Counted from the stretch's first letter, positions 21,904 to 33,724 are shown. The stretch is DNA of 64,000 nt from Calliopum simillimum (GCA_951812925.1 OX638368.1:80458909-80522908); one strand, 5' to 3'. Made by a program: numbers and translations. The notes: a model not told the origin generated them from the letters alone.

Positions 21904-22435
21904 CAAGCTTCGTGTCAATTCTACGCTTGATACAAAGTTCAGTAGCAATTGAGTATTCTAGGAAAATAGAATAAAAGTTGGTTTTTGTATAATTTTCCAA
22001 CTTAAATATTGTGTTTTATTTACTTTGGATATTTTTTGCTTCATATTTAATTTAGGGTTGTGCATTGATTTTTAACTACCAGTTACTATTTTCATTATCA
22101 GTAAAAAGTAATTTTTTTTCAGCAATCAGTAAAAAATTATTTTTATTGCAATTTTTTTCATTATCAGTAAAAATTATTTATACTGCAATTCTTTTCAGTA
22201 ATCAGTAAAAATTACTGGTAATGTAAATTTAATTTGCATTATCAATAAAAACTTACTGGTTACTGTTTTTTTTTTTTTTCAGTAATCATTAATTATTTAT
22301 TTTTACTGATATTTTTCCAGTAATCACTAAAATAGTAATGCAAACTAAATATCGGTAATAAATAAAATTTTATTGATAACTGATATTGTTAATGCAGTCA
22401 ATAAATACTGCAGTGTGCACATCTATGCTGGTACC

Positions 22436-24085
22436 TAATTTAATGTGATCTTTATTAATTTCTTCACGAATTCCATCAATATATCATTCCTTTGATCCCT
22501 TGCTTCTTTCCGATATTCTTTCCAGAAACCATTATAAAGAGATCTATTTCTCACTGCTTATACATATTGCTGACACTTTGCATTATAACTAGAAAATCAC
22601 CATTCCTATCTATACGGTAATTCTAAGTGAAATATTTTCAACAATTTCTTCTCTTAGCGATTTTCCGGACAATCCAATAATTCTGTATGAAACGTTTTCA
22701 ACAATTGTATCTCAAATAACTTTCCTTTGTAAGCCTTGCCATCTATATCCAATATCTTGCTCGTCGTAGAAATGTTTGTTGAAACAATGCTCTCGGTAAA
22801 ATACTGACCAAAATACAAATCTTTCCAAGATAAATCCAACATAACACCAACAAAATCATTGGTTCAAACTTAAAACACGAATCCTAAGAATCTTTTGTAT
22901 GTATTAACTTTTAATTTCTTTCCAAAATATACTGTTTTCTTTTTACTTTCCAACTGCTACGCTGGTTTTATAAAGTACGTTTCCAAGCTCATCTCTAGGT
23001 AGTTTATCATTAGTCTTTCTTTCCGCTCCATTTTTCCATTATTTTTCTCTCTCTTTTTCCGATTTCTTTTTCTTTCCATTGCTTTTCTTTCCATTTCGTT
23101 TGTTGATGCAAACCATACGAAAAATATTAATTTGAGCTTCAGTATTCAAAATTTCCTTTAGTGGCATAAAATGTAAATCATGAGTTATTTTCGTAACTGT
23201 TAAATATAAAAAAATTCTTCCATATGTTTTCAAAATAATTTTTATGTTCCTTTATTAACCTTCGATTTTCAACTTATTTAATTTCTGAAGTATTTTTTCT
23301 TTCCCTTACTGCCTTTTTCTTTCTTGCTAAAAAGTATATTTCCTCTAATGTTTTGATCTTATTGTTCTAAAAATTTAATCTTTCCAAATCGAAATATCAG
23401 CTTTCACTTTCATAATGGAAACTTTCTTATTGGTGCACCGCTGGTGATTAATTTTGGTGTCGCTTTTTGCCGACTTTCTTTATATTCTCTTCCTTTATTG
23501 AACTGTACTTTCGATAGTTGTACCTCTGCGTGTCTATCCTTTTTTCTGGAAACAGTTTCTCAATCTTCAATAATAGTGTCGCTTATACATATCTCAAAAT
23601 ATTTGCTTTCCAAAATAATATTCATGGTTTCTTAACTTTTTTCTCCTGATAAATCAGCATAAAAAATAAGTTGGTCATATCTTTCCCACTGCTTGTTTCA
23701 ATTAGCTTTTAAACTTTTCAATCGTATTTTTGAGTGAATGCGTCCCAATAGCTTAAACTCCTTACCGTATACAAACTTGAACAATCTTTCTACAGGCTTT
23801 CCACTTATTTCCATGAGTCGATGTAATACAGATGACCAAACGAAAATAACGAAGAATAAATATTTCATTCCAAATACTTTGCATCCAATTAGGGTTACTC
23901 ATAAGCCGTTCATTGATTTCCAAACTTGAAACAATTTATAGCCTTTCCGTTTTAATTTACTTTCCTTAACTTTTCTATATGATTTCAACGATTCAATGAT
24001 TTCAACTTTTTCTGTCTAAGTATCCACATATGCTTACAGCAGTTCGGCTTAACATAGCTTTCCTTGTTCATAATAATCTTTAGTT
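22436..24085. other. No recognisable gene; T-rich CTTTCC sequence
   Basis: Short ORFs here (22654-22842, 23039-23233, 23444-23635, 23738-23929) have no recognisable motif and are shorter than chance can explain in this composition. The stretch may be decayed BEL/Pao sequence continuing from before the hAT insertion, but this could not be shown. Confidence 0.5.
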
Positions 24086-24089
24086 TAAC

Positions 24090-24790
24090 TTATCCACTAT
24101 GTAACACTCTTGTGGCTCACATAGGCTATCCGTATGCGCAATATAATTTCAACTTCAAAATCTAATCCACTATGCTTACCACCATGGGCCTCACTTAGTC
24201 TTTCTTTATGCGTAATATAATTTAAAATTTAAAAATCATATCCTCTATGCTTACCACTAGCCTGACATAGGCTTTCTTAGTGCATAATAAAATTTATATT
24301 TCATTGATTTAGTATTTTATCTTTACCACTCTGTGGCCTCACATAACTTTTTATGCTTACCACTCTTGGGCCTCACATTACTTTCTATATGCGTAACTTT
24401 TCCTAGTCCAAAATTTTATGCGTACCACTCTTGGGCCTCACATAACTTTCCATGAGCGTAACTTTCTCTAATCCAAAATTTTATGCTTACCACTCTTGGG
24501 CCTCACATAACTTTCTTTATGCGTAACTTTTCCTAATCCAAAATTTTATGCTTACCACTCTTGGGCCTCACATATCTTTCCGTTTGCGTAACTTTCCTTA
24601 ATCAAGTTTTTTATGCTTACCACTATTGGGCCTCGCATATTATTCCGTGTGTGTAACTTTCCTTAATCAAGTTTTTTATGCTTACCACTATTGGGCCTCG
24701 CATATCTTTCCATGTGCATAACTTTCCATATTTCATCTATCCCTTATGCTTACCACCCTGGGCCTCACATAAGCTTTCCGCCGGCTTTTC
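24090..24790 (+). repeat. 65-bp minisatellite
   Basis: The phrase TTATGCTTACCACTCTTGGG followed by CCTCACATAACTTTCC recurs with an exact period of 65 bp at 24361, 24426, 24491, 24556, 24621 and 24686. More degenerate copies extend left to about 24090. Most units contain CTTTCC or ACTTTTCC. Confidence 0.88.
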
Positions 24791-26553
24791 CTTATATTTT
24801 GCATGCACTGCAAACTGTCAATTTGTTCGCACAACGAAAATTTTCAGTTTCTTTTGTTTATTTTATCATGTCACTGCACATCAACGTGCACCCGACCTCC
24901 CCCGATGCCACCAATATGCGAAGGCGTCCCTTCACCTTGACAACACCAAAGAGACGACAAGCACATGAGACGCACAGTAACTTATTAAATTCATTCGTTT
25001 TTATTATTAATCTGATTATGAATGCATGTAAGTTAAATCTTTCCTCTATCCTTTATGATATGTACTACCTCATTTTGGTAAACAAAATAAAATCCTACGA
25101 TTGAAAACGTCAGAAAAAAACTCCTACCTTAAAAAAAAATATTCCGTCTTGTTTTGTCTATTCTTTTTGTGCTTGCTTTCTGTTGTTGTTCTTTCCCTTT
25201 CTAACACTATCTGTGTTTTTCTTATTTTTTGTTCTTTCCTTTTCCACTACATACATGGATATTACTTTATACTTTATATTTCTGACTTCCCAAATTTTTT
25301 TTTCCTTTTTCACAAAATAAGCATAATTTTCAGTGCATTTAATATTTCTAACTTAAATTTCAAATATTTCAAATATTCTTTCCTTTTTTCTTTCCTGTTT
25401 CCTCGCATACCTGGTTTTTTCTGCAGCCATTGCCTGCAGCGCTGCACCTTCCTTATTTTGACTTCTATCCTTCTTTCTATTTTTTCTTTTCATATTTTCA
25501 ATATTTATTCATACTTTCCTATTTCTTGCTATACATACTTTACCACTTTAAATCAATTCACATAGAATTTAAAACTATCCAAATTCCTAAAAAAAAAACA
25601 CTGTTATTGAGCGCAACAAGACTTGGGTCCATCTCCGCAGCTGCTCTGTTGCTTTTTCTTTCGGTTCAAATTTTTTCTTTCCCTCTTTATTTTGTTTTAT
25701 TATCTATCATCCTTTATATTTAGAGCTTCAATTTCAATTTGCTTGTGTTTGCTTTCGTGTTGATTTTTGAAAAATAAACGTCACTCACGACGGTTAAAAC
25801 ACGATTGAACACACGGTCGTAGTACGAATGTAAGCATACCACATTTCCATTCTCTTCATTCCAGTACTGAAAGCACACATTGTATATTGAGTACGTATGA
25901 GAGCCATTTCTGTATACTTTGCTCTTTCCGCTTTCTGCTGCTATAGCATTAAATTGAAAGCAAACAATAAATTTGCTCATTGAAAACGCGTGAGAGGCAT
26001 TCGTTAAACTTTTCTTTTTCTGTCTTTTGCTACCATAGCATTAAATTAAAAAACTTGCAACATACGAATATGAATTTCACAATTTTGCGAAATGGCTGAT
26101 GTAACTTTCCATTTTCCAATAAAATTATGTATATGTTCTTCCAATTTCTAGAACAAATCTTTCCACTTTCCATAGAATTATGTACATAATATTTCAATTT
26201 CTAGAACAAATCTTTCCACTTTCCAAATCTTTCCATAGAAAATTTGTTCCAAATTATAGAACAAATTTTCCCACTTTCCATTCATTTAAAAGAAAGTTAT
26301 CCTGCTTTTTACTTACGAAAAAGTTACCTTTTAGCAAAATTATTTCTGGTTGTGTTTCGGTTTTGTTTTATCTTAATGTTTAGTTCAACTCTCCATAAAT
26401 GACTGCTAAGTTATGCATTATTACTTTTTATTTAAAGTGGATTGTGTTGTGATGCAATTAGATTTTGAAAATGCGGAAACAAAGTGTTTACTTAATTTCG
26501 ACGCTCACGGTATAATTTTGGATCAGTTTTTGTTTCTGAAAAACAACCACAAA
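24791..26553. other. No recognisable gene
   Basis: Pyrimidine-rich sequence with CTTTCC copies and a small repeat near 26150-26280 (TCTAGAACAAATCTTTCCAC). Overlapping small ORFs at 24678-25104 and 25101-25723 are rich in Phe, Ser and Leu because of T-runs, and have no domain that could be named. The 86-codon minus-strand ORF at 25720-25980 is also unrecognised. Confidence 0.5.
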
Positions 26554-26830
26554 ATGCAGATTTCTGCTAAAAACCTCACCGGAGCCGGAGCCTTCCGATA
26601 TGATTGAAAATGTCAAGGCAAAAAGCCAAGATAAAGAAGGTATCCCCCAGATCAGATGCTTTGTCTATGAGGCGGCATCACCATCTTTGTGTATTTTTGC
26701 ACAAAAATACAATTAGGACAAAATTATCTGCGCTAAATTCTATTTCCGTTTTCATCTAAGACTTTCTAGTTCCCGAAAGCAGAAGTGTGAGCACACCAAC
26801 AACTTGCGTGCAAAGAAGAAGTTGAAGTAG
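26554..26830 (+). pseudogene. RpL40: Ubiquitin-RpL40 fusion pseudogene
   Basis: The sequence starts ATGCAGATTT and reads M-Q-I, then LTG, and after a small deletion EPSD, IENVKAK, QDKEGIPPDQ, all ubiquitin. A second deletion jumps to the end of ubiquitin (L, stop, GG). The L40 part follows: PSL, I-F-AQKYN, DK, IC, then [14 protein letters not shown] and a TAG at 26828. It is 277 bp against 387 for an intact 128-residue gene. Defects include two deletions, frameshifts and in-frame stops (TGA before GG, TAG after QKYN). No poly(A) tail was seen directly after it, so retrocopy origin is not proven. Confidence 0.85.
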
Positions 26831-27790
26831 ACGACTGGAATCTATCAACTCACAACAACAATGTTTCTGGGAGTTGGCCAGGAGATATGCCTTATTTCTT
26901 TTTTGCTATGTGTACAATGTTATTATTTCTGGAATGCATTGACCATGCAGAAAATTGTAATTTGTTTAAAAAAAATGTCTACTATAGTACTATGTCTACT
27001 ATAAAGCTATGAGTTATCTAAAGATTTTCTTTTTTGAAAAATAATGATTTTTTAAATTCATTCATAGCTCCATATTTTTGAATGGTCATATCTTGAACAT
27101 TGTATCCCGCATCAAAAACTTTTGTACGAAAATTTTATATTCTATTAAAATACCTTTTATTTGCCATTAATAGTTTGAAAATCCGTATTGAAATTTCCAA
27201 CTAACATTGGGTTTCAGAAAAGTTTTACCCGGATCTTTCGTTTGCCATAAATATTTACGAAATTAAGTCCAAGTGACGCTTTTCCATTACATGTTCGTTG
27301 TTAGAATTTAAAGCTTAAAAAAAAATGTTTGGCAGTCAGTTTCGAGGAGCTAAAGTAGACTTAAGCCGAATCATTTAATCTTGTCTGTACCATGGTTGAA
27401 TTACCCTGGTTGCAGCGATAACAAATGCTGCATCTTTTTAAGCTACAAAAATGTCAAAATTCTTTGTTTTGATTCTAGTCTGTAGACAGATAGCAAGGCA
27501 AGATCAGGGTTCCATTTTTTTTTTTATTTTGAACCCCTTCAAAACAAAACTCTAGTGAGAGAGCTGGATTTCATAAGATTTTTGTTGAATTACTTGAAAG
27601 TTTGAACACTATTTTACTTCACTCAAAAAGTATGCCTCAAATAAAATAAGTTTCAAGTCGTAGAAAGATGAAAACAGGTTTTATGAACAACATTTCGATA
27701 TGAGATTTGACTTTATGAACCATCTTAAGGTCATAAGTAAATACTAAATATTAAAAAAAAAAAATCTTTATGCGTGAAGTTTAAGTAACT
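26831..27790. other. No recognisable gene
   Basis: AT-rich sequence with no ORF of note. A direct repeat CTACTATAGTACTATGTCTACTATA lies near 26980-27002. It ends at the T-run that marks the 3' end of the minus-strand LINE. Confidence 0.5.
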
Positions 27791-28121
27791 GGATTTTTTT
27801 TTTTTTTTTTTTTTTAATACTTGAATTCATTTATTGAATCTTCTCATCTTAGGAGACTAACAATAAGTTTAAAAATCTTAATCCTAAATAACATTATTAT
27901 ACATAATTAATCTTATATATAATTTTGTGTTCAATGTGTCTCCAGAGTTAATAGGGACTTGTACATCCTAGGAGTTCGGTAAACGCGCAGAAGAACGCAG
28001 TTGTTATACGTTTAGTCTTCTCACAAACATGCTGCCCGCCTAGCAAGATGTTTGAATGAAAAGAACTCCATACAAATTTGCGCCAGTAGTTCCGGCTGCA
28101 TGTGTAGCAGGAACCAGAAAT

Positions 28122-28258
28122 ATAAGAAAGAGTACGCGCCAGATACCGGCTGCATAGAGAAAAGTACGCGCCAGATACCGGCTGCATAGAAAAAAAGTAC
28201 GCGCCAGATACCGCCGGCTGCATAGAAAAAAGTACGCGCCAGATACCGGCTGCATACA
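28122..28258 (-). repeat. Tandem repeat in the LINE 3' UTR
   Basis: About four copies of a 35-40-bp unit with GTACGCGCCAGATACCGG and CTGCATAGAAAA. It explains the repeated S-G-A-Y-F and C-S-R-Y-L-A-R-T in translations of this stretch. Confidence 0.85.
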
Positions 28259-28287
28259 AAATTTAGAATTCAGTCAGCTTAACATAG

Positions 28288-30960
28288 CTAATTGCTAACA
28301 ATATCAATAGAAGGACGATCCTTTCTTTTTGGTCTGGAGAAATTTACTAAACTTTTTAACCTCCGTGCCAATGGATTAGGATGATACAGCAATCTTGCAA
28401 CGTAACTTTGCTTGTATTTGTTGATTTCGTCTTTGACCATGAGGATGCAAAGGTCCCGATGCATGTTTTCGTTCCGTATATACCATGGAGCACCAGTCAT
28501 GATTCTTAGAATTTTTGACTGAGTCCGTTGTATTAGTTCAATGTTCGAGGAGCTGACGTTACCCCATAACTGTATACCATATAACCAAATTGGCTTAATG
28601 ATGGATTTATATAAAAGGATTTTATATTCAAGTTTCAGACGGGACTGGCTATTTATGAGCCAATGTAGACTGGAGGCTTTTAGTTTAACATGCGTTTTTT
28701 TGGCTTCAATATGCTTTCGCCACGTAAGCCGTCTGTCTAAATGAATACCTAGGTATGTGACGTTTTCAGATTGAGGGATTGAAGTGTTATTTAATGTGAT
28801 AGCAGGGCAATTACCTCGCCTAAGCGTAAAAGTAGCCTGCTTGCATTTTTGTTCATTTACTTTTATGCGCCATAGCAGCAACCACTTTTTGATAGAGTTT
28901 AAATGAAGTAGAAGTTTTCGTGCCGCTTCTAGGGGACAACGACTACAACTTAAAACTGCAGTATCATCGGCGAAAGTAGATATGGTTGTGCCAGCGATAA
29001 TAGGTAAATCAGAGGTATACAGTAAGTAGAGAAAAGGACCCAGCACGCTTCCTTGAGGGACACCTGCATTAATTTTTAAAGGTGATGAAATAAAACAGTT
29101 ATGTCTAATTCTAAAATGCCTGCTTTCCAGATAAGAAATAAATGTTTTGTGGACGTTAAAAGGCAGTACGCGTTTAATTTTATTGATAAGGCCTTCATAC
29201 CATACTTTATCAAACGCTTGAGCTACGTCGAGAAAAACTGCTGTACAGTATTCACTTTTTTCGAAAGCCTTCCTTATTTCATTTGTGATTCTATTAACCT
29301 GTTCAATTGTTCCGTGGTATTTTCGGAATCCGAATTGATGGACCGGAAATAAATTTTTTTCGGTTGCATAAGGTATTATTTTTGATAAAATAAGTTTTTC
29401 AAACAGTTTGGATATGCATGGTAAAAGACTGAATATGAAGAAGGCAATGTACGATCTTTTCCAGGTTTTGGAATCATGGTTATTAATGAGATTTTCCACT
29501 CTGTTGGGTAATACCCATACTGAATTATAGCATTAAAAAGTCTGGTTAAAAAGACAAAAGCTGAATTTGGCGGTTCTTTTATCATTTTGGGAGTTATATA
29601 AACGCACCCAGGAGCTTTTTTGGGACACATCTCTTCAACTACACCCTTTACGTTGCTAATATGAAAGTTCAATTGCATAACATCGCTGTTTAATGGCAAA
29701 TTAGGAGGAAGAAAGCCTTGAATAGGAGGATTGGGTTGAAAAACTGTGCTTAAGTGATTTGCAAAAGCATCAGCTTTTTCTACATCACTTCGAGCCCAGT
29801 TCCCAAGGTTGGCTCTTATCGGCAGCTCACTCTCCATCGGAGTTTTAATACTTTTGCTAGCTTTCCACAAGGACTGTTCTTTTTAGCATCCAGTTTCGAG
29901 ACAAATTTTTGCTGCTCTATATCTTCTTTATTTTTTAGCGCAGACCTCAGTTTAGAAGTAGAAATTTTTAAGTTTGCTTTAGAAGCGGGAGATCTATGTA
30001 GCTGCCATTCGCGCCTAAACTTTCGCTTCTCAGCTACGAGAAACTCAATTTCACTGTTGGTGGAAAAACTGTTTTTTGTATTTTTCACAACCTCATAAGG
30101 CGTTGAGTGTTCCGCTGCTGAGCAGAGGATTGAATTAAAAATGGCAACAGCATCATCTATATGTTCCTCACATTCTATCGAGTAGCTCGTGTGAATGTGA
30201 GAACTTATATATTTCCTGTACCTAATCCAGTTGGTCTTATATGAGGTTAGCTTCTTAAAGGTCTCTATATACGATGGTTTTTCTAAAAGGCAAAATAGGA
30301 TTGGAGAATGGTCAGAAGAGAGAGCTAATTTTGTTTCGGCTGTGATTAGAGTTCTCTCGATGCCTCTTGTAATAGCAAAGTCAATGAGGTCTGGTATTTT
30401 GCTTCGGTCGGCTGGCCAATATGTAGGTTGACCAGGCGAAGCAAAATTGAAATTGTGATTTTTTATAAGCATATTATATAATTGTTTCCCTTTTGTATTT
30501 ACAAGACGAGAACCCCAATATGTATGCTTGGAGTTGTAATCTCCAGCAGCTAAAAATCTGGTTCCCAAAGTGTCAAAGAATTCTTTGAATTGATTCTCAC
30601 TAATTGCAAATCGAGGTGGGCAATAAACCGCCGAAACTATTAAATTCTTAGAATGATTTTGTAGGCAAATAGAGGTAGCCTGAAGATAGTTTTTTGAAAA
30701 AGATTCTAAACAGAAATGTTTGAGGCGATTACGAATTAAAATTCCTGTGCCTCCATTTGCTTTGCCATCAGGATGATTGGTTTTATGGAATTTATATCCA
30801 GGTATATAGAAATTATACTTATCAGTCAGATGTGTCTCTGAAACAAGCATAATATCAATTTCCTCTTTTCCCAGATAATGAGAAATTTCATTTTTGTGCT
30901 GGTTGATACCGTTTGCATTCCAGGCACAAATGTTTAATTTACTTATTTTTGAGCAATCAA
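28288..30960 (-). pseudogene. LINE ORF2: endonuclease and reverse transcriptase
   Basis: The AP-endonuclease reads from LNICAWNANG (near 30930) through SETHLT, then VYCPPR, AAGDYNSKHTYWGS and LALSSDHSPI. RT follows with KKAPG, FGFRKYHGTIEQV, AVFLDVAQAFDKVW, GVPQGSVLGP and the FADD box. The C-terminal thumb region ends with stop at 28288. Two frameshifts break it: near 29870 (between SPCGKL and WKASKS) and near 29440 (within the SSYRPISLLP region, partly lost). No ATG is visible at the natural start after the ORF1 overlap; the first is at 30850, inside the endonuclease. An inactive copy of a Jockey-clade enzyme. Confidence 0.88.
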
Positions 30961-32524
30961 AATTTGGAGGAGCTGGTTTTGCGTTTTAACTAACTCTTGA
31001 AGAGTTGATTGCATTGACATCATAAATTGATTTAATGTTTGCGTTAAGTTTGTAATTTGACTTTCTAAACTATTTTGTTGTGGATTTATTGTGCCTGATT
31101 TCAATGCACTTGAATATAAAATAGAGGGATCAATGGGATTTGGATTGCCTTGTTGTTGGACAAATTTATGTGTAGTAATTACATTATGATTTAAATTACG
31201 ATTCACTTGTCTTTTCTCAGAAATTTTTGCTTTAAGCTCTCTATAAATAGGGCAGCCCCTGTAATTTGCAGTGTGGTCTCCTTGACAATTAGCGCACTTT
31301 TTTAAATTAGCTTCATTTCGCAACTTGATTTTGCATTCAGAAATGTGGTGAAGCTCTCCACATGCAACACAGACAGCGTGTAGGGTACAATATGTTTTTG
31401 TATGCCCATACTCTTGGCAATTAGTGCACTGTACCGGGCCATTTCGTTTATGGGGTTCCTCTATTACTACTCGGCGGTGAAGCAAGTATTGGATTTGACA
31501 GAGTCAGGGTGAAGATCAACCTTAAACATTGGTTGAGGAACCTTTTCTTTGTTTAAAATATTAATTACAGATTTAGCAAGGAAATGTTTTTGTTCCAACG
31601 CTTTTTAAATTTCTTTCGGGTCAACTGACGATTCGATGCCCTTAATGACAACAGAAATACCTTTGCTGCTTTTCAGCTGGTATGTGTAGTAAGAGTTTTT
31701 GTTGAAATTAAAGTTTTTAGCGACAGTACGAAAATGATCATCTGTTTTTACTTGAACCTTCGTTTCATGAAGATTCCCTCTTGTTAGGGGGACTTTAAAA
31801 AAGTAATCGTTCCCAATAAGTTTAGTTAATAATGTCACTAGAGCATTCGAACTGCGTTCACGCAAGTAAATTGGGGGTGGTTTTAAGTTTTTAGGTGGTG
31901 GAGTAGGATTTTTGTCGCTTGTATCGCCAAGCTCACCTAATGCAGCAAATCGATTGCCAGACAAAACATTTGTTATTGTTTCTGTTTTGTTGGTTTTATT
32001 TTTTTTTTGGGATTGCCTAGGCCATGTTTTTGTGGGCTAAGCTTTCTTTTTGAATTCATGGCCATGTAACGATCAATGCCAGTTTGAACTTTTTTGTTTG
32101 CTTCTGTGGTTGTTGTTTTTGGAATAGCAGCATTATTAGCATTTGCTTGCATTGTTGTAGAATTGTTTACATTTGCAGCATTGGTAACATGTTGCAAACT
32201 CTCTTTATTAATAATGTTACTATCAGAAGACAGCGGCATATTGAGATTAGGCGATGAGCATTGTTTGCTCCATGAATTTTCGGAATTTGTTTGCGTTTGC
32301 GCAGAAGGTGAGGAATTTTGCGTGGATGTTGAATTATTTAAATTAGACAGCGCACTCTCTGCGAGTGACTAATTTTTTATTGAAGATGTGCTTGCGTTAT
32401 TTTGCTTTAAAGCATTTTTTTGAGTATGCGCAGGGGAGCGTGCTGGAGTCGCAGTACTTACTGTGCCTGTAAAACCGGTTTGGTTTGTTTTGTGAACCGG
32501 TGGGGGCGATCTGAGAACACTCAT
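30943..32524 (-). pseudogene. LINE ORF1: Gag-like nucleic acid-binding protein
   Basis: Translation from ATG at 32524 gives MSVLRSPPPVH and a Ser/Asn/Thr-rich N-terminus. An in-frame TAG lies near 32371; then comes the segment 32239-31973, a frame change, and the part with FAALGELGD and KGISVVIKG (31964-31605). A second in-frame stop (TAA at 31605-31607) is followed by readable LNKEKVPQPMFKVDL, another frameshift near 31480, and three cysteine knuckles (CTNCQEYGHTKTYC, CVACGELHHISEC, CANCQGDHTANYRGC). The order and the three knuckles match Jockey ORF1. About 527 codons when the breaks are ignored. Confidence 0.85.
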
Positions 32525-33031
32525 AAGCATTCAAGCTCTTGTAAATTTATAAGCATTATTTATACTCAACTTTTGTACCAAACTGTACTTCGTATGAGTT
32601 GAAAAATTTTTTGAGGTATACTTATAGGCCTCAATAATTTAATCAAGTAGGTACAGTACGACAAGAGAAATTTTTGGCAATGAGAGAAAAAAAAAAACAG
32701 CAACAAAGTTGACAGATGTTTTGTTTGTTGGTGTTTTAATCACTCAGTAATGCGCCAAAAACAACATCTACAGAAAAAGCAATCCAATTCAACCCAATTA
32801 GAGGAAAATCAGTTTGAAATTTTGCTGAACTTGATGTTTTTTAGATGCAAAATTTTATACACTTTCAGATGATATACTTGCCGGATTTTAGAAGTTTGTG
32901 TTGCTTGAAAGAATTAAAAATTTATAAAGTATACACGCACTTGTCACTTTTTTTTCAACTTTTAGGTAACAGAGTTGCCAGACTTTTGATAACAGAGTTC
33001 TGAAATTATACTCCTTTATATGCGTACTAAT

Positions 33032-33410
33032 CCAACGGGAAACGGAAGCGAGTTGAAATGACTTCAGTTCCGCTTCTAGAGAAGCAAGAAGCTGCTTCCA
33101 GTGCTGTTCTCACTGCTTATTTTTTTTAACACAGCATGTTCTTGCGGAGATGCTCATCTTTGGAAGCATATGAAATACGCTTCAAATACGCTTCCATAGA
33201 TGTTGAGTGGAAGCAAACATTTGGAGGCATATGGAAGTTTTTCAAAATTTTAAGTTCCATTTCACAAAAATTACATTTATTCTGTAACTTTTGGTAGCTT
33301 TATTAACTTTTAATTATTAAAAAAAAATAGAATTTGATAAATTTTGTATGCTACGAGAGATGTGCTGCTATTGCGCTATTCTTGGAAGCAGCTTTCTTTC
33401 TTCCCGTTGG
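33032..33410. mobile_element. Short inverted-repeat element (possible MITE)
   Basis: Ends CCAACGGGAAACGGAAGC and, inverted, CCAACGGGAAGAAAGAAAGC. The interior repeats GGAAGC/GCTTCC motifs many times (GAAGCATATG, GCTTCAAATACGCTTCCAT). No target duplication could be matched, so boundaries are approximate. Confidence 0.45.
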
Positions 33411-33595
33411 GAAGTTGAAAGTACTTTTCATTTTATTCATGGAAAACTCGTGTATTCATAAATTTAAATACAAAATATAACATTAAGGGCCAGTTTTTCA
33501 GTGCAAGTTAAACTCATTTTCTGGTTTAAACCAAGTTTAAACTCAGGAATGAGTTTTTCAGTTAATGTTAAACGTAGTTTAAACTAAGTTTAAGT

Positions 33596-33724
33596 GCTGG
33601 TACACACGACAAACTAAATTGTCGGGCGATAGTACTATTTTTAGGCAAGCGGTGGATAGCGGTCCCTCCGTTTGCCTACAAATAGTAGTATCGCCCGACA
33701 ATTTAGTCGTGTGTGTGAACCAGC
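33596..33724. mobile_element. Nested hairpin MITE, 129 bp
   Basis: GCTGGTACACACGACAAAC on the left pairs with GTCGTGTGTGTGAACCAGC on the right, and TTGTCGGGCGATA with TATCGCCCGACAA inside. The whole unit folds into one stem with a loop around GCGGTGGATAGCGGTCC. It is GC-richer than its surroundings. Confidence 0.75.

Larger units (their letters stand above)
20428..22427 (+). mobile_element. Non-autonomous hAT transposon, 2,000 bp
   Basis: Ends CATAGTTGGGCAC and GTGCACATCTATG are inverted copies (11 of 13). They are flanked by the exact 8-bp duplication CTGGTACC at 20420-20427 and 22428-22435, the size typical of hAT. The interior carries a broken hAT transposase (21057-21903) between long AT-rich subterminal arrays rich in CAGTAAAATTTTACTG. 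The N-terminal half of the transposase is missing. Confidence 0.9.
18575..26330 (+). other. T-rich domain enriched for CTTTCC on the + strand
   Basis: Outside the hAT element (20428-22427), the hexamer CTTTCC was counted by hand about 55 times on the + strand, while GGAAAG on the same strand is rare. Base composition alone would give about one. Copies occur in both minisatellites, in apparently unique sequence, and in the BEL/Pao remnant, where GGAAAGA codes repeated Glu-Arg or Lys-Asp. The cause is unknown. Confidence 0.7.
27795..32600 (-). mobile_element. Jockey-type LINE, decayed, near full length
   Basis: On the minus strand: ORF1 with three CCHC knuckles, ORF2 with AP-endonuclease and RT, a 3' UTR, and a poly(A) tail seen as the T-run at about 27795-27818. 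ORF1 and ORF2 overlap slightly as in Jockey. Both ORFs carry stops and frameshifts. The 5' end was not determined exactly; ORF1 starts at 32524 and a 5' UTR of unknown length should lie above it. No target duplication was found. Confidence 0.85.

Noticed and set aside
18985..24790. Regular 32-bp and 65-bp arrays as CRISPR-like repeats
   Set aside because: Units are contiguous or have no unique spacers of constant size, no cas genes are near, and the sequence is clearly eukaryotic.
24678..25723. Overlapping ORFs rich in Phe/Leu/Ser as transmembrane proteins
   Set aside because: T-rich sequence gives such frames by chance; several overlapping frames are equally open and none has a recognisable domain.
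27948..28259. 103-codon ORF with Cys/Tyr/Leu-rich repeats as a small secreted protein
   Set aside because: Translation of the 3' UTR tandem repeat of the Jockey-type LINE.
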